From NCBI GenBank assembly GCA_964575895.1, contig CAZNTE010000011.1, forward strand, positions 1 through 64,000: a stretch of DNA of 64,000 nt, written 5' to 3'. Of the stretch, positions 44,137 to 52,843 are shown piece by piece. Source of the stretch: Gudongella sp964575895 (lineage in GTDB: Bacteria > Bacillota > Clostridia > Tissierellales > Tissierellaceae). Below the pieces are notes generated by a model. It did no database searches, was not told where the DNA came from, and saw only the letters and a program-made list of their open reading frames with translations. Position 1 is the stretch's first letter, and every line of letters begins with the position of its first letter. The position numbers and the translations under genes were made by a program.

Positions 44137-45331
44137 TTATAGAGTAGAATAGTTCCCCTAATCGCTTAACCCCTTCTTGGATATTATCAGGGGTATTTGA
44201 AGAAAAGTTTAATCTAAGAGAATGGTCTCCATCCTTGGGGTTAATAAAAAATGGATAGCCAGGAACGTATGATACCTTGAACTCATTAGCAGCCTTAGAA
44301 AGTAATTCTCTGGTATTAATACTTTCTGGTACATCTATCCAAATAAAAAGGCCCCCTTCAGGAATAGTATACTTACACTCCTTAGGAAAATACTTGCTTA
44401 AGGCATCAAGCATTGCGTTTAATCTCTCAAGATAAACTGGTTTCATATCCTTAAGATGATCTGGAAGTAATCCCTGATTTAAAAATTCAGCACATATTGC
44501 TTGAGACATAATCGTAGTATTTGTATCAGCACCACCTTTTGCTAGTACAAGAGCATCAATAATTTCTTTATGGGCAATAATTGTGCCTACTCTAAGGCCT
44601 GGGGCCAATATCTTAGAAAAACTATTGGCTAGGATTATATTCCCGTTAGTATCAAAAGATTTAATTGGTGGAACTACTTGGCCAGAATATCTAAGATCAC
44701 AATAAGGATCATCTTCAATAACCAAAAGGTCATATTCTTCAGCTAAGGATGCAATAACTTTTCTTCTATGTATTGGAAGAGTCTTTCCTGATGGATTTTG
44801 GAAAGTTGGTATAGTATATATAAGCTTTGGATTATGTTCTTTTATCTTTGATTCAAGGTCAGATAGAATAATTCCACTTTCATCCATATCAACTCCTACC
44901 AAGATAGCACCATACTTCAAGAAGACCTGAAGGGAGGTTAGGAAAGAAGGAGATTCCACAAGTACAACATCTCCTGGATTTATAAAAGTTTGAGATATAA
45001 GTTCAATTCCCTGTGTGGCACCAGTGGTTATAATTACATTTTCAATACTAGCCTCAATGCCTTTTGCTAGTGCTATATGTTCTAAAAAAGCTTTTCTAAG
45101 GGGAAGATATCCTTCCGATATACCGTATGAGAGGATTGGAATAGCATCTTTCTCCATAATAGTAGCCATAATTTCTTTTATTTTTCCGATTGGATAAACT
45201 TCCTTTGCAGGGGAACCTAAGCTAAAGGATATGATACTTGGATCTGATGAATATTTGAGTATATCATTTAAAGCTTCACCAGATACATTTTTCATTCTAT
45301 CAGCATATTTGATCATTTTACTCCTCCTCAT
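44126..45331 (-). CDS. PLP-dependent class I/II aminotransferase (MocR-like catalytic type)
   Basis: This 401-residue fold-type I enzyme has the cofactor region ITTGATQGIELISQTF, the Tyr/Asn pair in TIPTFQNPSGKTLP, Asp in LLVIEDDPYCDLRY and the PLP Lys in NSFSKILAPGLRVG. Such enzymes (2-aminoadipate/valine/multi-substrate type) transaminate hydrophobic or acidic amino acids; the substrate is uncertain. Its start overlaps the aldolase stop by 14 bases, so the two are translated together. It converges on the methionine operon. It has no GntR DNA-binding domain, so it is not a MocR regulator. Confidence 0.85.
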   Translation of the reverse strand: MRRSKMIKYADRMKNVSGEALNDILKYSSDPSIISFSLGSPAKEVYPIGKIKEIMATIMEKDAIPILSYGISEGYLPLRKAFLEHIALAKGIEASIENVIITTGATQGIELISQTFINPGDVVLVESPSFLTSLQVFLKYGAILVGVDMDESGIILSDLESKIKEHNPKLIYTIPTFQNPSGKTLPIHRRKVIASLAEEYDLLVIEDDPYCDLRYSGQVVPPIKSFDTNGNIILANSFSKILAPGLRVGTIIAHKEIIDALVLAKGGADTNTTIMSQAICAEFLNQGLLPDHLKDMKPVYLERLNAMLDALSKYFPKECKYTIPEGGLFIWIDVPESINTRELLSKAANEFKVSYVPGYPFFINPKDGDHSLRLNFSSNTPDNIQEGVKRLGELFYSIINE

Positions 45332-46097
45332 GTCTAATACTTTTTACCATATCTTTTAGTGACTTTATGAAAAAAGATATATCCATACCAACTGCCACTG
45401 CATCAAATCCTTGTTCAAAATATGTATTTGCCATCTTAGGATTCATTGTAAACATAAAACACAGCTTATTGTTATCCTTGCAGGATTTCAAGATTCTTTC
45501 TATTGCAGCTAGGAATTTTGGATTTGAAAATTCTCCAGCAATACCCATGGCAATGGACAAGTCATAAGGACCAATAAAGATTCCATCAACACCCTCAATT
45601 GATGTTATTTCTTCAATATTGTTTAAGCAACCTAGAGTTTCACACTGAGGGATTAAGAGAGTTTCTCTATTGGAAGTGTTAAAAAGGGTAGGAATATCTT
45701 TTGCAAAATCTTCAAAACCATAACCTGTGGGTCTTGCAGTAAAAAAACCTCTTTGACCTACAGGAGCGTATTTCCCCCATTTAACTAGATCTTTTACTTG
45801 CTCTACGCTTTCAACACATGGAATAATTAATCCCTTTGCACCTATGTCCAGATTCTTAAGAACTGCACTTCTAGAAACTTCATGAATTCTAACCAAAGGA
45901 GTTAAGTTTTTTAATTCAGCTGCTCTTATAAATTCCATATTACTCTCGATTCCAAAAGGACCATGTTCTGAATCAATTATTATGTAATCTAGACCAGTAT
46001 AAGCTAAAGCTTCTATTGCAGATATACTTCCAATTTCAAAAAAAGTACCTAAAACTTTTTTACCTGACTTTAATTTCTTAATCAATAAATTTTCCAA
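45318..46097 (-). CDS. HpcH/HpaI-family 2-oxoacid aldolase
   Basis: This 259-residue class II pyruvate aldolase has DYIIDSEHGPFG, LVRIHEVSRSAVLKNLDIGAKGLIIP, QCETLGCLNNIEEI and GIFIGPYDLSIAMG, which carry the metal and substrate residues. It starts at TTG (minus strand, 46097) with GGAGG 7 bases upstream. These aldolases cleave or form 4-hydroxy-2-oxoacids with pyruvate. Pairing with an aminotransferase suggests breakdown of an amino acid such as homoserine through its 4-hydroxy-2-oxo acid, which is inference. Confidence 0.85.
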   Translation of the reverse strand: MENLLIKKLKSGKKVLGTFFEIGSISAIEALAYTGLDYIIIDSEHGPFGIESNMEFIRAAELKNLTPLVRIHEVSRSAVLKNLDIGAKGLIIPCVESVEQVKDLVKWGKYAPVGQRGFFTARPTGYGFEDFAKDIPTLFNTSNRETLLIPQCETLGCLNNIEEITSIEGVDGIFIGPYDLSIAMGIAGEFSNPKFLAAIERILKSCKDNNKLCFMFTMNPKMANTYFEQGFDAVAVGMDISFFIKSLKDMVKSIRHEEE

Positions 46098-46118
46098 AAT
46101 AATACCTCCATTATTAAA

Positions 46119-46147
46119 ACTCTACAATTTTTGCCTATTATTGTCAA
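46119..46147 (-). promoter_or_regulatory. sigma-A promoter of the aldolase/aminotransferase operon
   Basis: On the minus strand TTGACA (plus 46142-46147), 17 bases, TAGAGT (plus 46119-46124), just upstream of the aldolase ribosome site. Confidence 0.65.
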
Positions 46148-46227
46148 TTAATTGCGTCTATTTGCTAAAGTGGAATAAATACATTATTTATGATATTCAG
46201 AGAATCAGAAATAATTGCCAAAAACAC

Positions 46228-46256
46228 TTGAAATGTAATAAAACAGCGAATATAAT
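46228..46256 (+). promoter_or_regulatory. sigma-A promoter of the ADP-ribosylglycohydrolase gene
   Basis: TTGAAA (46228-46233), 17 bases, a perfect TATAAT (46251-46256), 57 bases before the start codon. Confidence 0.75.
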
Positions 46257-46312
46257 TATATTAATAGTTTTCAGATAATTTCAAACCAATTCAATTAGAA
46301 TTGAGGGATATC

Positions 46313-47305
46313 ATGGCTAGGTCCAAGGATAAATTTTTAGGCTGTTTACTAGGAGGAGCAATTGGAGATGCATTAGGTTGGCCCGTAGAATACAAGTCTA
46401 AAGGGGAAATATATGCAATTCATGGTATGAATGGAGTAAGGCAGCTGGAAATAAGTGGTACAGGCAAAGCACATATAAGTGATGACACTCAAATGACCTT
46501 GTTTACAGCAGAAGGAATTTTGTTTTCTGATTCCAAGGATAAGGTAATTGATAATGTATATATTGCCTATCTTAGATGGTTAAGGACTCAAGGATTTAAT
46601 ATACCAGTTATTGAAGAAGGTTGGCTAATAAATGACAAGAGACTTTATAATAGAAGAAATCCAGGGGATATAAGTGTAATATCACTGAATAGTGGAGAAA
46701 TTGGCAGTTTGGAGAATTCCATTAATACATCAAAAGGATGTGGAGGGACGGTTAGAGTATCACCAATAGGAATGTTATGCCCACCTGAAGATGCTTTTAA
46801 ATATGGAAGTATGACTTCTGCAATAACTCACGGTCATCCTACTGCCCATATAAGTTCTGGAACATATTCTATGATAATCTCCCTACTTCAAGATGGATTG
46901 GATCTTAGTTCTGCAATAGATACAGTTATCAATTATATAAAGAGTATAGACGGCAGCAATGAAACAAGAGTTGCTATAGAATTAGCCAAAAGACTTTATG
47001 ATCTGGATTATCCTCCCCATGATGCATTCATGTTACTTGGAGCTGGTTGGAACAGTGAGGAAGCTTTGGGTATAGCTCTGTATTCATCTTTGGTTAGTGG
47101 AGGAGATTTTAAGAAAGCACTTTTCACAGCGGTTAACCACGATGGTAACAGCGATGGAACTGGAGCTATAACTGGGAGTATCCTTGGAACATTATTGGGA
47201 GCTACTAAGATACCTGATGAATGGGGATACAGAATAGAAATCAGAGATTTAATAAACGTATTTGCAGAAAAGCTTTATAGCAAATACATACAATACTATA
47301 GCTAA
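46313..47305 (+). CDS. ADP-ribosylglycohydrolase family protein
   Basis: This 330-residue protein has the DraG-type motifs GCLLGGAIGDALGWPVEY at the N-terminus, SDDTQMTLFTAEG and the C-terminal NHDGNSDGTGAITGSILG, whose Asp residues bind two metals. The family removes ADP-ribose from proteins or hydrolyses ADP-ribose derivatives. ATG 46313 is preceded by GAGGG; an in-frame TTG at 46301 overlaps that site. No ADP-ribosyltransferase is seen nearby, so its target is unknown. A strong terminator follows. Confidence 0.88.
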   Translation: MARSKDKFLGCLLGGAIGDALGWPVEYKSKGEIYAIHGMNGVRQLEISGTGKAHISDDTQMTLFTAEGILFSDSKDKVIDNVYIAYLRWLRTQGFNIPVIEEGWLINDKRLYNRRNPGDISVISLNSGEIGSLENSINTSKGCGGTVRVSPIGMLCPPEDAFKYGSMTSAITHGHPTAHISSGTYSMIISLLQDGLDLSSAIDTVINYIKSIDGSNETRVAIELAKRLYDLDYPPHDAFMLLGAGWNSEEALGIALYSSLVSGGDFKKALFTAVNHDGNSDGTGAITGSILGTLLGATKIPDEWGYRIEIRDLINVFAEKLYSKYIQYYS

Positions 47306-47327
47306 CAACAATACCTCTCATATACAG

Positions 47328-47371
47328 CCCCTGGTAAGGTTAAATTCTCCTTCCAGGGGTTGTTATTTTTT
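47328..47371 (+). terminator. rho-independent terminator
   Basis: CCCCTGGTAAGG faces CCTTCCAGGGG, followed by TTGTTATTTTTT. It ends the glycohydrolase gene ahead of the peptide-transporter operon. Confidence 0.85.
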
Positions 47372-47445
47372 GTAAACCCAAAAAAGTTCACCAATTATCA
47401 GACTTTTATGATAAAATTAAATTTGATGACAGGAGGTGTAAGTAT

Positions 47446-49866
47446 TTGAAACGTTTAAATTTTCCTCTTTTACTTGGGGGAGTTATATTGATTATAATTA
47501 TTACTATGGTTTTCTATCCAGATATATTTACAAAAAATGATCCCTTATTCGAGGAATCACCAAGGTATGTGGAAATTATAGTTGATGGTGAAGCCACATA
47601 TAAGTTAATGAACAATCCCATGCCCCCAAATGAAAATAACTTAATGGGTACAGATGATGCCGGGAGAGATGTATATGCAAGATTGGTTTATGGTGCGAAA
47701 AATACCATGAAATTAGCCTTATATATAGCCCTTTTTAGGATGATATTAGCATTACCATTAGGATTAGCTGCAGGCATGGGAATTAAATTCATATCGGTAA
47801 TAATAAAAGTTTTCAGCACATTATTTACTGCATTTCCAATGCTATTATTTAGTTTTTTAATACTAAATATTGGTTATTTTAGGTCCTTACAGATGGATAA
47901 GTCCCTCTTAGCTTTTGCAGTTGTACTCACAATTGTTGGTTGGGCTAAGTTAGCAGGAATGATTGAGGATTCAACAAGACTTGTTATGGATGAAGATTTT
48001 ATCGAGGGTGAAATTGCCATAGGAAAGAACAAGTTTCAAATTGCCTATCAAAATGTTCTTCCACATTTAATACCAACTAGCGTGAGTCTTTTCTTTAAGG
48101 AAATGGGTATGGGGCTATTCCTTGTGGCCCAACTAGCTGTTTTATATGTTTTCGTAGGAGTTACTAGGCAAATTAAAGCATTAGCCTTTAGGGCAAACTA
48201 TGAGATGATTCTTGAACCTGAATGGGGAGGAGCTTTATCAAGAATAGCTGTGAATATTGGCAAGTTCAATAGTACATATTGGATGACAATATATCCAATC
48301 TTAGCTTTCACCATGGCAATAATTGGATTAAATCTATTAGGTGAAGGTTTGAGGATTGAATTTTTAAAAAGGGATTCAAGAGTCATAAGTTTCATTAGAA
48401 AACTATACTATCTTGTATCTCCTAGAACATTTATATCCCAGATAATGGACTTAAAGATTTATTATAAAACAGTAATAGCAAAGACTCTAGTAATAGTAGT
48501 AATTCTTGGATATTTACTTATACCCCTGCATCCAAGTACATATGATTTCAATTTGGACAACTCAATTAATCACTTACAGGAGTTAAGCCAGGATAAATAT
48601 AAGGGTAGAGTGCCAGGTAGTGAAGGTGGATATTTGGCTAGCCAGTACATAATAGAACAGCTGCAATCATATGGACTGGATGTTGAGGAAATGGAGATAC
48701 CCTATTTGGTTGAAAAAGATCAACTTCCCATGGTTTTAACACCCCTATATATTGAAAAAGGAGAATTAATTATTACTGAAAAAGACGGAAGTTTCAGCAA
48801 GTATTACCTCCATAAAGACTTTACAATTACTTCTGTAGACATGGATATATTTAAAAATGGATATATTGAAGAAGTATCCCATAAGGGAATATCATCCACC
48901 ATGGTAAATATTATGAACACACCTAAAGATGAAAAAATTATATATGTTGAAGAAGGGATTTCAGGGTTACAGGAACATCAATTTAGAAACGCAAATAGAA
49001 TTGTATTTGACAAGGGTAGAGAAATCAGAGAGTATGACCTGAAGGTATCTCTTTTAAATGGTTTCAGTAGAAATGGAAATGCATATATATTTAACGCTAC
49101 ATCAATAATTCCCTTTGGAGATTTGATTCATAGATTTAGACAGGAGAATCTAGATTTAGAGCTAACTTTTGATTATCCTATTCTTCCAGAATATAATGGC
49201 AGAAACTTAATAGCAACAAAGTATGGTAGAGGAAAAAGCAAGGATGATCCTGGTGAAATAATCATACTTGGAGCTCATTATGATGGAGGTTACCAAGATG
49301 GAGAAAATAAGTATTATATGAGTGCTACTCCTAGTTCCATATTATTAGAAGTTGCCAATGTCTTATCCAATTTAGAAGAACCACTTGATAAGACAATCCA
49401 ATTCATATTTTGGGATAATGATTATGACAATATTAAGTATGGGGCAACTGAAGGCTCATATCATTATAATTTAACTGAGAAGATGCCTATTAAGCATGCA
49501 ATGAATGATGGATATTACTATTTTGATATAAGTTACCCTGGATTTATTGAGGATAAGTATTTAAATCTCATAACCTTTCCAGCACAAAGAGCTGATAAGA
49601 ACACCTATCTAATGGGTCTTGAGATTGAAAAGAGGATGGAACAATTGGATATTAGATACAGAAGATTCCACTATAATTTCGCCACAAGTAGGGCAATGAG
49701 ACATATGAGATTAAATGCACTAACTAGTATGGAATTCGGAAATCCAAGTACTGAATGGATAAACACATCCATGGATAGGCTAGATAGGATAAATTATAAT
49801 AGGTTAAAAGAAATTGGACAGATAGTTATTGATACTATGACTATGAACTCCTATATTATGGATTAG
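47446..49866 (+). CDS. fusion: OppC-type ABC permease plus degenerate M28 peptidase domain
   Basis: This 806-residue protein has an N-terminal permease (about 1-325; N-terminal helix, MGTDDAGRDVYARLVYGAK, coupling segment near GEIAIGKNKFQIAYQNVLPH) of the OppC/DppC family. A further membrane helix (about 342-360) leads to an extracellular M28-like region (about 365-806) with HLQELSQDKYKGRVPGSEGG and YNGRNLIATKYG. In M28 enzymes zinc is held by HxD, a DNASG Asp, an EE pair and a final His. Here GAHYD (His611, Asp613) remains, but the DNASG site reads MSATPSS, the EE site reads WDNDYD, and SDH reads SRA. The domain is probably not catalytic and may bind peptides. It starts the operon at TTG 47446 with AGGAGGTG upstream. 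Confidence 0.88.
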   Translation: MKRLNFPLLLGGVILIIIITMVFYPDIFTKNDPLFEESPRYVEIIVDGEATYKLMNNPMPPNENNLMGTDDAGRDVYARLVYGAKNTMKLALYIALFRMILALPLGLAAGMGIKFISVIIKVFSTLFTAFPMLLFSFLILNIGYFRSLQMDKSLLAFAVVLTIVGWAKLAGMIEDSTRLVMDEDFIEGEIAIGKNKFQIAYQNVLPHLIPTSVSLFFKEMGMGLFLVAQLAVLYVFVGVTRQIKALAFRANYEMILEPEWGGALSRIAVNIGKFNSTYWMTIYPILAFTMAIIGLNLLGEGLRIEFLKRDSRVISFIRKLYYLVSPRTFISQIMDLKIYYKTVIAKTLVIVVILGYLLIPLHPSTYDFNLDNSINHLQELSQDKYKGRVPGSEGGYLASQYIIEQLQSYGLDVEEMEIPYLVEKDQLPMVLTPLYIEKGELIITEKDGSFSKYYLHKDFTITSVDMDIFKNGYIEEVSHKGISSTMVNIMNTPKDEKIIYVEEGISGLQEHQFRNANRIVFDKGREIREYDLKVSLLNGFSRNGNAYIFNATSIIPFGDLIHRFRQENLDLELTFDYPILPEYNGRNLIATKYGRGKSKDDPGEIIILGAHYDGGYQDGENKYYMSATPSSILLEVANVLSNLEEPLDKTIQFIFWDNDYDNIKYGATEGSYHYNLTEKMPIKHAMNDGYYYFDISYPGFIEDKYLNLITFPAQRADKNTYLMGLEIEKRMEQLDIRYRRFHYNFATSRAMRHMRLNALTSMEFGNPSTEWINTSMDRLDRINYNRLKEIGQIVIDTMTMNSYIMD

Positions 49867-49878
49867 GAGGATTAATAC

Positions 49879-50844
49879 ATGATAGAAATTATAGATTTGA
49901 GAAAAGAGTTCCATATAAAATCTTCAGTTTTGAAAGTAACCCAAGGAACTGTGAAGGCGGTTAACGGTTTAAACTTAAAGATAAACAAGGGTAATACCAT
50001 GGGATTAGTGGGAGAATCTGGAAGTGGAAAATCTACAACAGGTAGATTAATTCTAAGACTTTTAGAACCTACTTCAGGGAAAATACTATTTGAAGGTAAA
50101 GACATAAGTAAAATAAATAATAGAGAATTTAGGAAATTGAGGAAAGATCTACAAATTGTTTTTCAAAATCCATATTCTGCCCTTGATGGAAAAATGACAA
50201 TCGAAGATATTCTAATCCAACCACTACAACTTCATAAAATAGTTCATCCAATAGAATATAAAAAAGAAGTGCATAGATTATTGGATATGGTTGGATTATC
50301 TAAGAAGGATGCTAATAAGTTTCCTCATGAATTTAGTGGTGGTCAAAGGCAAAGAATTGGCATCGCAAGGGCCTTGTCGACAAAGCCTAAATTTGTGGTG
50401 ATGGATGAACCTGTATCAGCATTGGATGTTTCTGTTCAGTCTCAAATACTCAATCTAGTAAAGGATTTGCAAAGAGAGTTGAGTCTATCTTACCTCTTCA
50501 TTGCCCATGATTTAAGCGTTATTAGACATGTGAGTGATGAAGTTGCAGTTATGTATCTTGGGAAAATAGTAGAACAAGGTAAGGCGGATAGAATATTTGA
50601 CTCCCCAAAACATCCTTATACTCAGGCGTTAATGTCAGCATCACCTATACCAGAACTTGGAATTACTAATAAGAGAATTAGATTAAAGGGAGAGATTCCC
50701 GGTGGTTTTAAAATACCCAGCGGTTGTTCCTTCCATGATAGATGTAACTTTAAAATGGATGTTTGTGAGAAGCTAGTACCCGATATAATTGAAATGTCAG
50801 ATGGCAGAAAAATAAGTTGCCACTTATACAGTGGGGAGGTTTAG
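49879..50844 (+). CDS. oppF: oligopeptide-type ABC transporter ATP-binding protein (OppF-like)
   Basis: This 321-residue ATPase has Walker A GESGSGKST, signature FSGGQRQRIGIARA and Walker B VVMDEPVSALD. The C-terminal oligopeptide-transporter extension includes a Cys cluster (GCSFHDRCNFKMDVCEK) and is typical of OppF/DppF. It follows the fused permease by 12 bases with TTAGGAGG upstream. It pairs with the second ATPase (51808-52767). Confidence 0.92.
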   Translation: MIEIIDLRKEFHIKSSVLKVTQGTVKAVNGLNLKINKGNTMGLVGESGSGKSTTGRLILRLLEPTSGKILFEGKDISKINNREFRKLRKDLQIVFQNPYSALDGKMTIEDILIQPLQLHKIVHPIEYKKEVHRLLDMVGLSKKDANKFPHEFSGGQRQRIGIARALSTKPKFVVMDEPVSALDVSVQSQILNLVKDLQRELSLSYLFIAHDLSVIRHVSDEVAVMYLGKIVEQGKADRIFDSPKHPYTQALMSASPIPELGITNKRIRLKGEIPGGFKIPSGCSFHDRCNFKMDVCEKLVPDIIEMSDGRKISCHLYSGEV

Positions 50845-50846
50845 AT

Positions 50847-51797
50847 ATGGAAAGACACAGTGAATCTACAAAAGGAATCCTAAAGTTATTACTCCCCCAT
50901 GGAGTCATGCTATTACTTATTTTGATTTTGGTTATTGGCATAACAGGAATACCACAAAATTACAATATATCTAGCTTTAATGGAGTCACTACTCCAAACA
51001 TACCATTTAGCCTGGTTTTAGATAGTATTTCCAATAATTTCAAAGTACTGTTAAGTGGAGAAGCCTTTAAGACAGTCATTCAAGGAGAACCAGCTCTTGA
51101 TCTCCTTATCAGAACTGGTAGAAAATCATTTACAATATTATTTTTTGGTACAATTCTATCTTTGGCAATTGGTATTCCTAAAGGAATAATTGATAGTAGA
51201 AGAAAGATTACATCAGGGACTTTCAAGTTATTGCAGTCATTGATTCCATTATCATTACCCGATGTATTTACAATTGGGTTACTTCAATTCCTTGCCATGT
51301 ACCTATTTACTAACTCAGTAAGATTATTTGGAGTTGATCCCCTACCATATATAGGAGATAAGACAATCTTACATAGTGTTTATCCTATTTTTGCCATATC
51401 CATACTACCTAGCGCATATATAGCTAGAATAACTGCTTCAACAATTGAAGAAGGGTTTGGAAAACCTTATATTCTCGCTGCTAGAGGGAAGGGTCTATCA
51501 AGACTTCAGATAATAAAAGGACATTTACTAAAAAGTATCATGTTTAATATACTTTCTGGATTTACTACTATTATGGGAATTATGTTCTCAAGTTTAATTA
51601 TTATTGAGAGACTTTTCAGTTTCCGGGGAGTTGGGTTTTATCTCTTATATTTTTATACTACAGAGATTATTGACCCATACGAAGCTGGGGTTGGTTTTAC
51701 TCTATTTATAGTATTTCTTTCAGTACTTTACTATATACTGATTGCAGCTATCAATATATTAAAAGATACCGTTATCAAGATAAAAGAGACAAATTAG
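50847..51797 (+). CDS. oppB: oligopeptide-type ABC transporter permease (OppB-like)
   Basis: This 316-residue membrane protein has about six helices, an initial large outside loop (45-95) and the permease coupling segment YILAARGKGLSRLQIIKGHLLK. It is the partner of the permease half of the fused protein. ATG 50847 has GGGGAGG 7-8 bases upstream; an in-frame ATG at 50817 lies inside the preceding gene and is less likely. Confidence 0.9.
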   Translation: MERHSESTKGILKLLLPHGVMLLLILILVIGITGIPQNYNISSFNGVTTPNIPFSLVLDSISNNFKVLLSGEAFKTVIQGEPALDLLIRTGRKSFTILFFGTILSLAIGIPKGIIDSRRKITSGTFKLLQSLIPLSLPDVFTIGLLQFLAMYLFTNSVRLFGVDPLPYIGDKTILHSVYPIFAISILPSAYIARITASTIEEGFGKPYILAARGKGLSRLQIIKGHLLKSIMFNILSGFTTIMGIMFSSLIIIERLFSFRGVGFYLLYFYTTEIIDPYEAGVGFTLFIVFLSVLYYILIAAINILKDTVIKIKETN

Positions 51798-51807
51798 GAG
51801 GGTGAGA

Positions 51808-52767
51808 ATGAGTATTCTTGAGATTAAGAACTTAAAAACATACTTTGATATTAACAATACCCTCTATCCAGCAGTGGATGATATTTCATTTTCCTTAAAT
51901 GAGGGAGAAACCTTAGCTATAATTGGTGAATCCGGTAGTGGGAAGAGCGTTACTGCCTTATCAATCATGGGATTGGTGGATGAACCCGGTAAAATTATCA
52001 GTGGTGAGATCATTTTTGAAGGAAGGGATTTACTCAAACTCAGTGAAAAAGAGATTAAAAGAATTAGAGGTAATGATATATCAATGATTTATCAAGACCC
52101 TATGATGACCCTAAATCCATTCAATAAAATCGGGAAACAATTGGAAGAAGCTATTTTAATTCATAAGAAAAAAGATAAAAAATCTGTAAAGTCAAAGGCT
52201 ATTGAATTGATTAAGTCAGTTGGAATATCAGATGCTGAGAAAAGATACTCAAATTATCCCAATCATTTCAGTGGTGGGATGAGACAAAGATTAATGATTG
52301 CAATGGCTATAGCCTGTGACCCAAAAGTATTAATTGCGGATGAGCCAACTACAGCTTTGGATGTTACCATACAATCAGAAATTTTGGAATTAATACGGGA
52401 TATTAAGATAAAGAATAATATGTCAATAATATTAAATACCCATGATCTAGGAGTTGTGGCTCAAATGGCTGATAGTGTAGTTGTAATGTATTGTGGTAAG
52501 ATAATGGAGAAGTCAAAGATAGAAAATATCTTTAATAATCCACTGAACCCATATACTAAGAGTCTCATGGATTGTATTCCTAGAATTGACAAGAAAAAAG
52601 ATGTTCTAAATTCAATAGAAGGTTATGTACCACATCCTACAGATTATGGATATGGGTGTAGATTCTACGATAGATGTGATAAAAGAATAAATAAATGTAA
52701 GGATAATATGCCGGACCTTGTAGAAGTCAACCAAGATCATTTTGTAAGATGTTGGCTATTTAGTTAG
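51808..52767 (+). CDS. oppD: oligopeptide-type ABC transporter ATP-binding protein (OppD-like)
   Basis: This 319-residue ATPase has Walker A GESGSGKSV, FSGGMRQRLMIAMA and Walker B VLIADEPTTALDVT. It carries the C-terminal Cys-containing extension (YGCRFYDRCDKRINKCKD), as in OppD. ATG 51808 has AGGAGGG 5-6 bases upstream; GTG 51802 overlaps that site. It ends the transporter operon, which contains no OppA-type binding protein. Confidence 0.92.
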   Translation: MSILEIKNLKTYFDINNTLYPAVDDISFSLNEGETLAIIGESGSGKSVTALSIMGLVDEPGKIISGEIIFEGRDLLKLSEKEIKRIRGNDISMIYQDPMMTLNPFNKIGKQLEEAILIHKKKDKKSVKSKAIELIKSVGISDAEKRYSNYPNHFSGGMRQRLMIAMAIACDPKVLIADEPTTALDVTIQSEILELIRDIKIKNNMSIILNTHDLGVVAQMADSVVVMYCGKIMEKSKIENIFNNPLNPYTKSLMDCIPRIDKKKDVLNSIEGYVPHPTDYGYGCRFYDRCDKRINKCKDNMPDLVEVNQDHFVRCWLFS

Positions 52768-52843
52768 AGATATAGAAAATAAATGGGTATATATGAGTGG
52801 TAAAGGTTAAGTTCTGTGAGAATATTTGATTGGAGGCATACCA

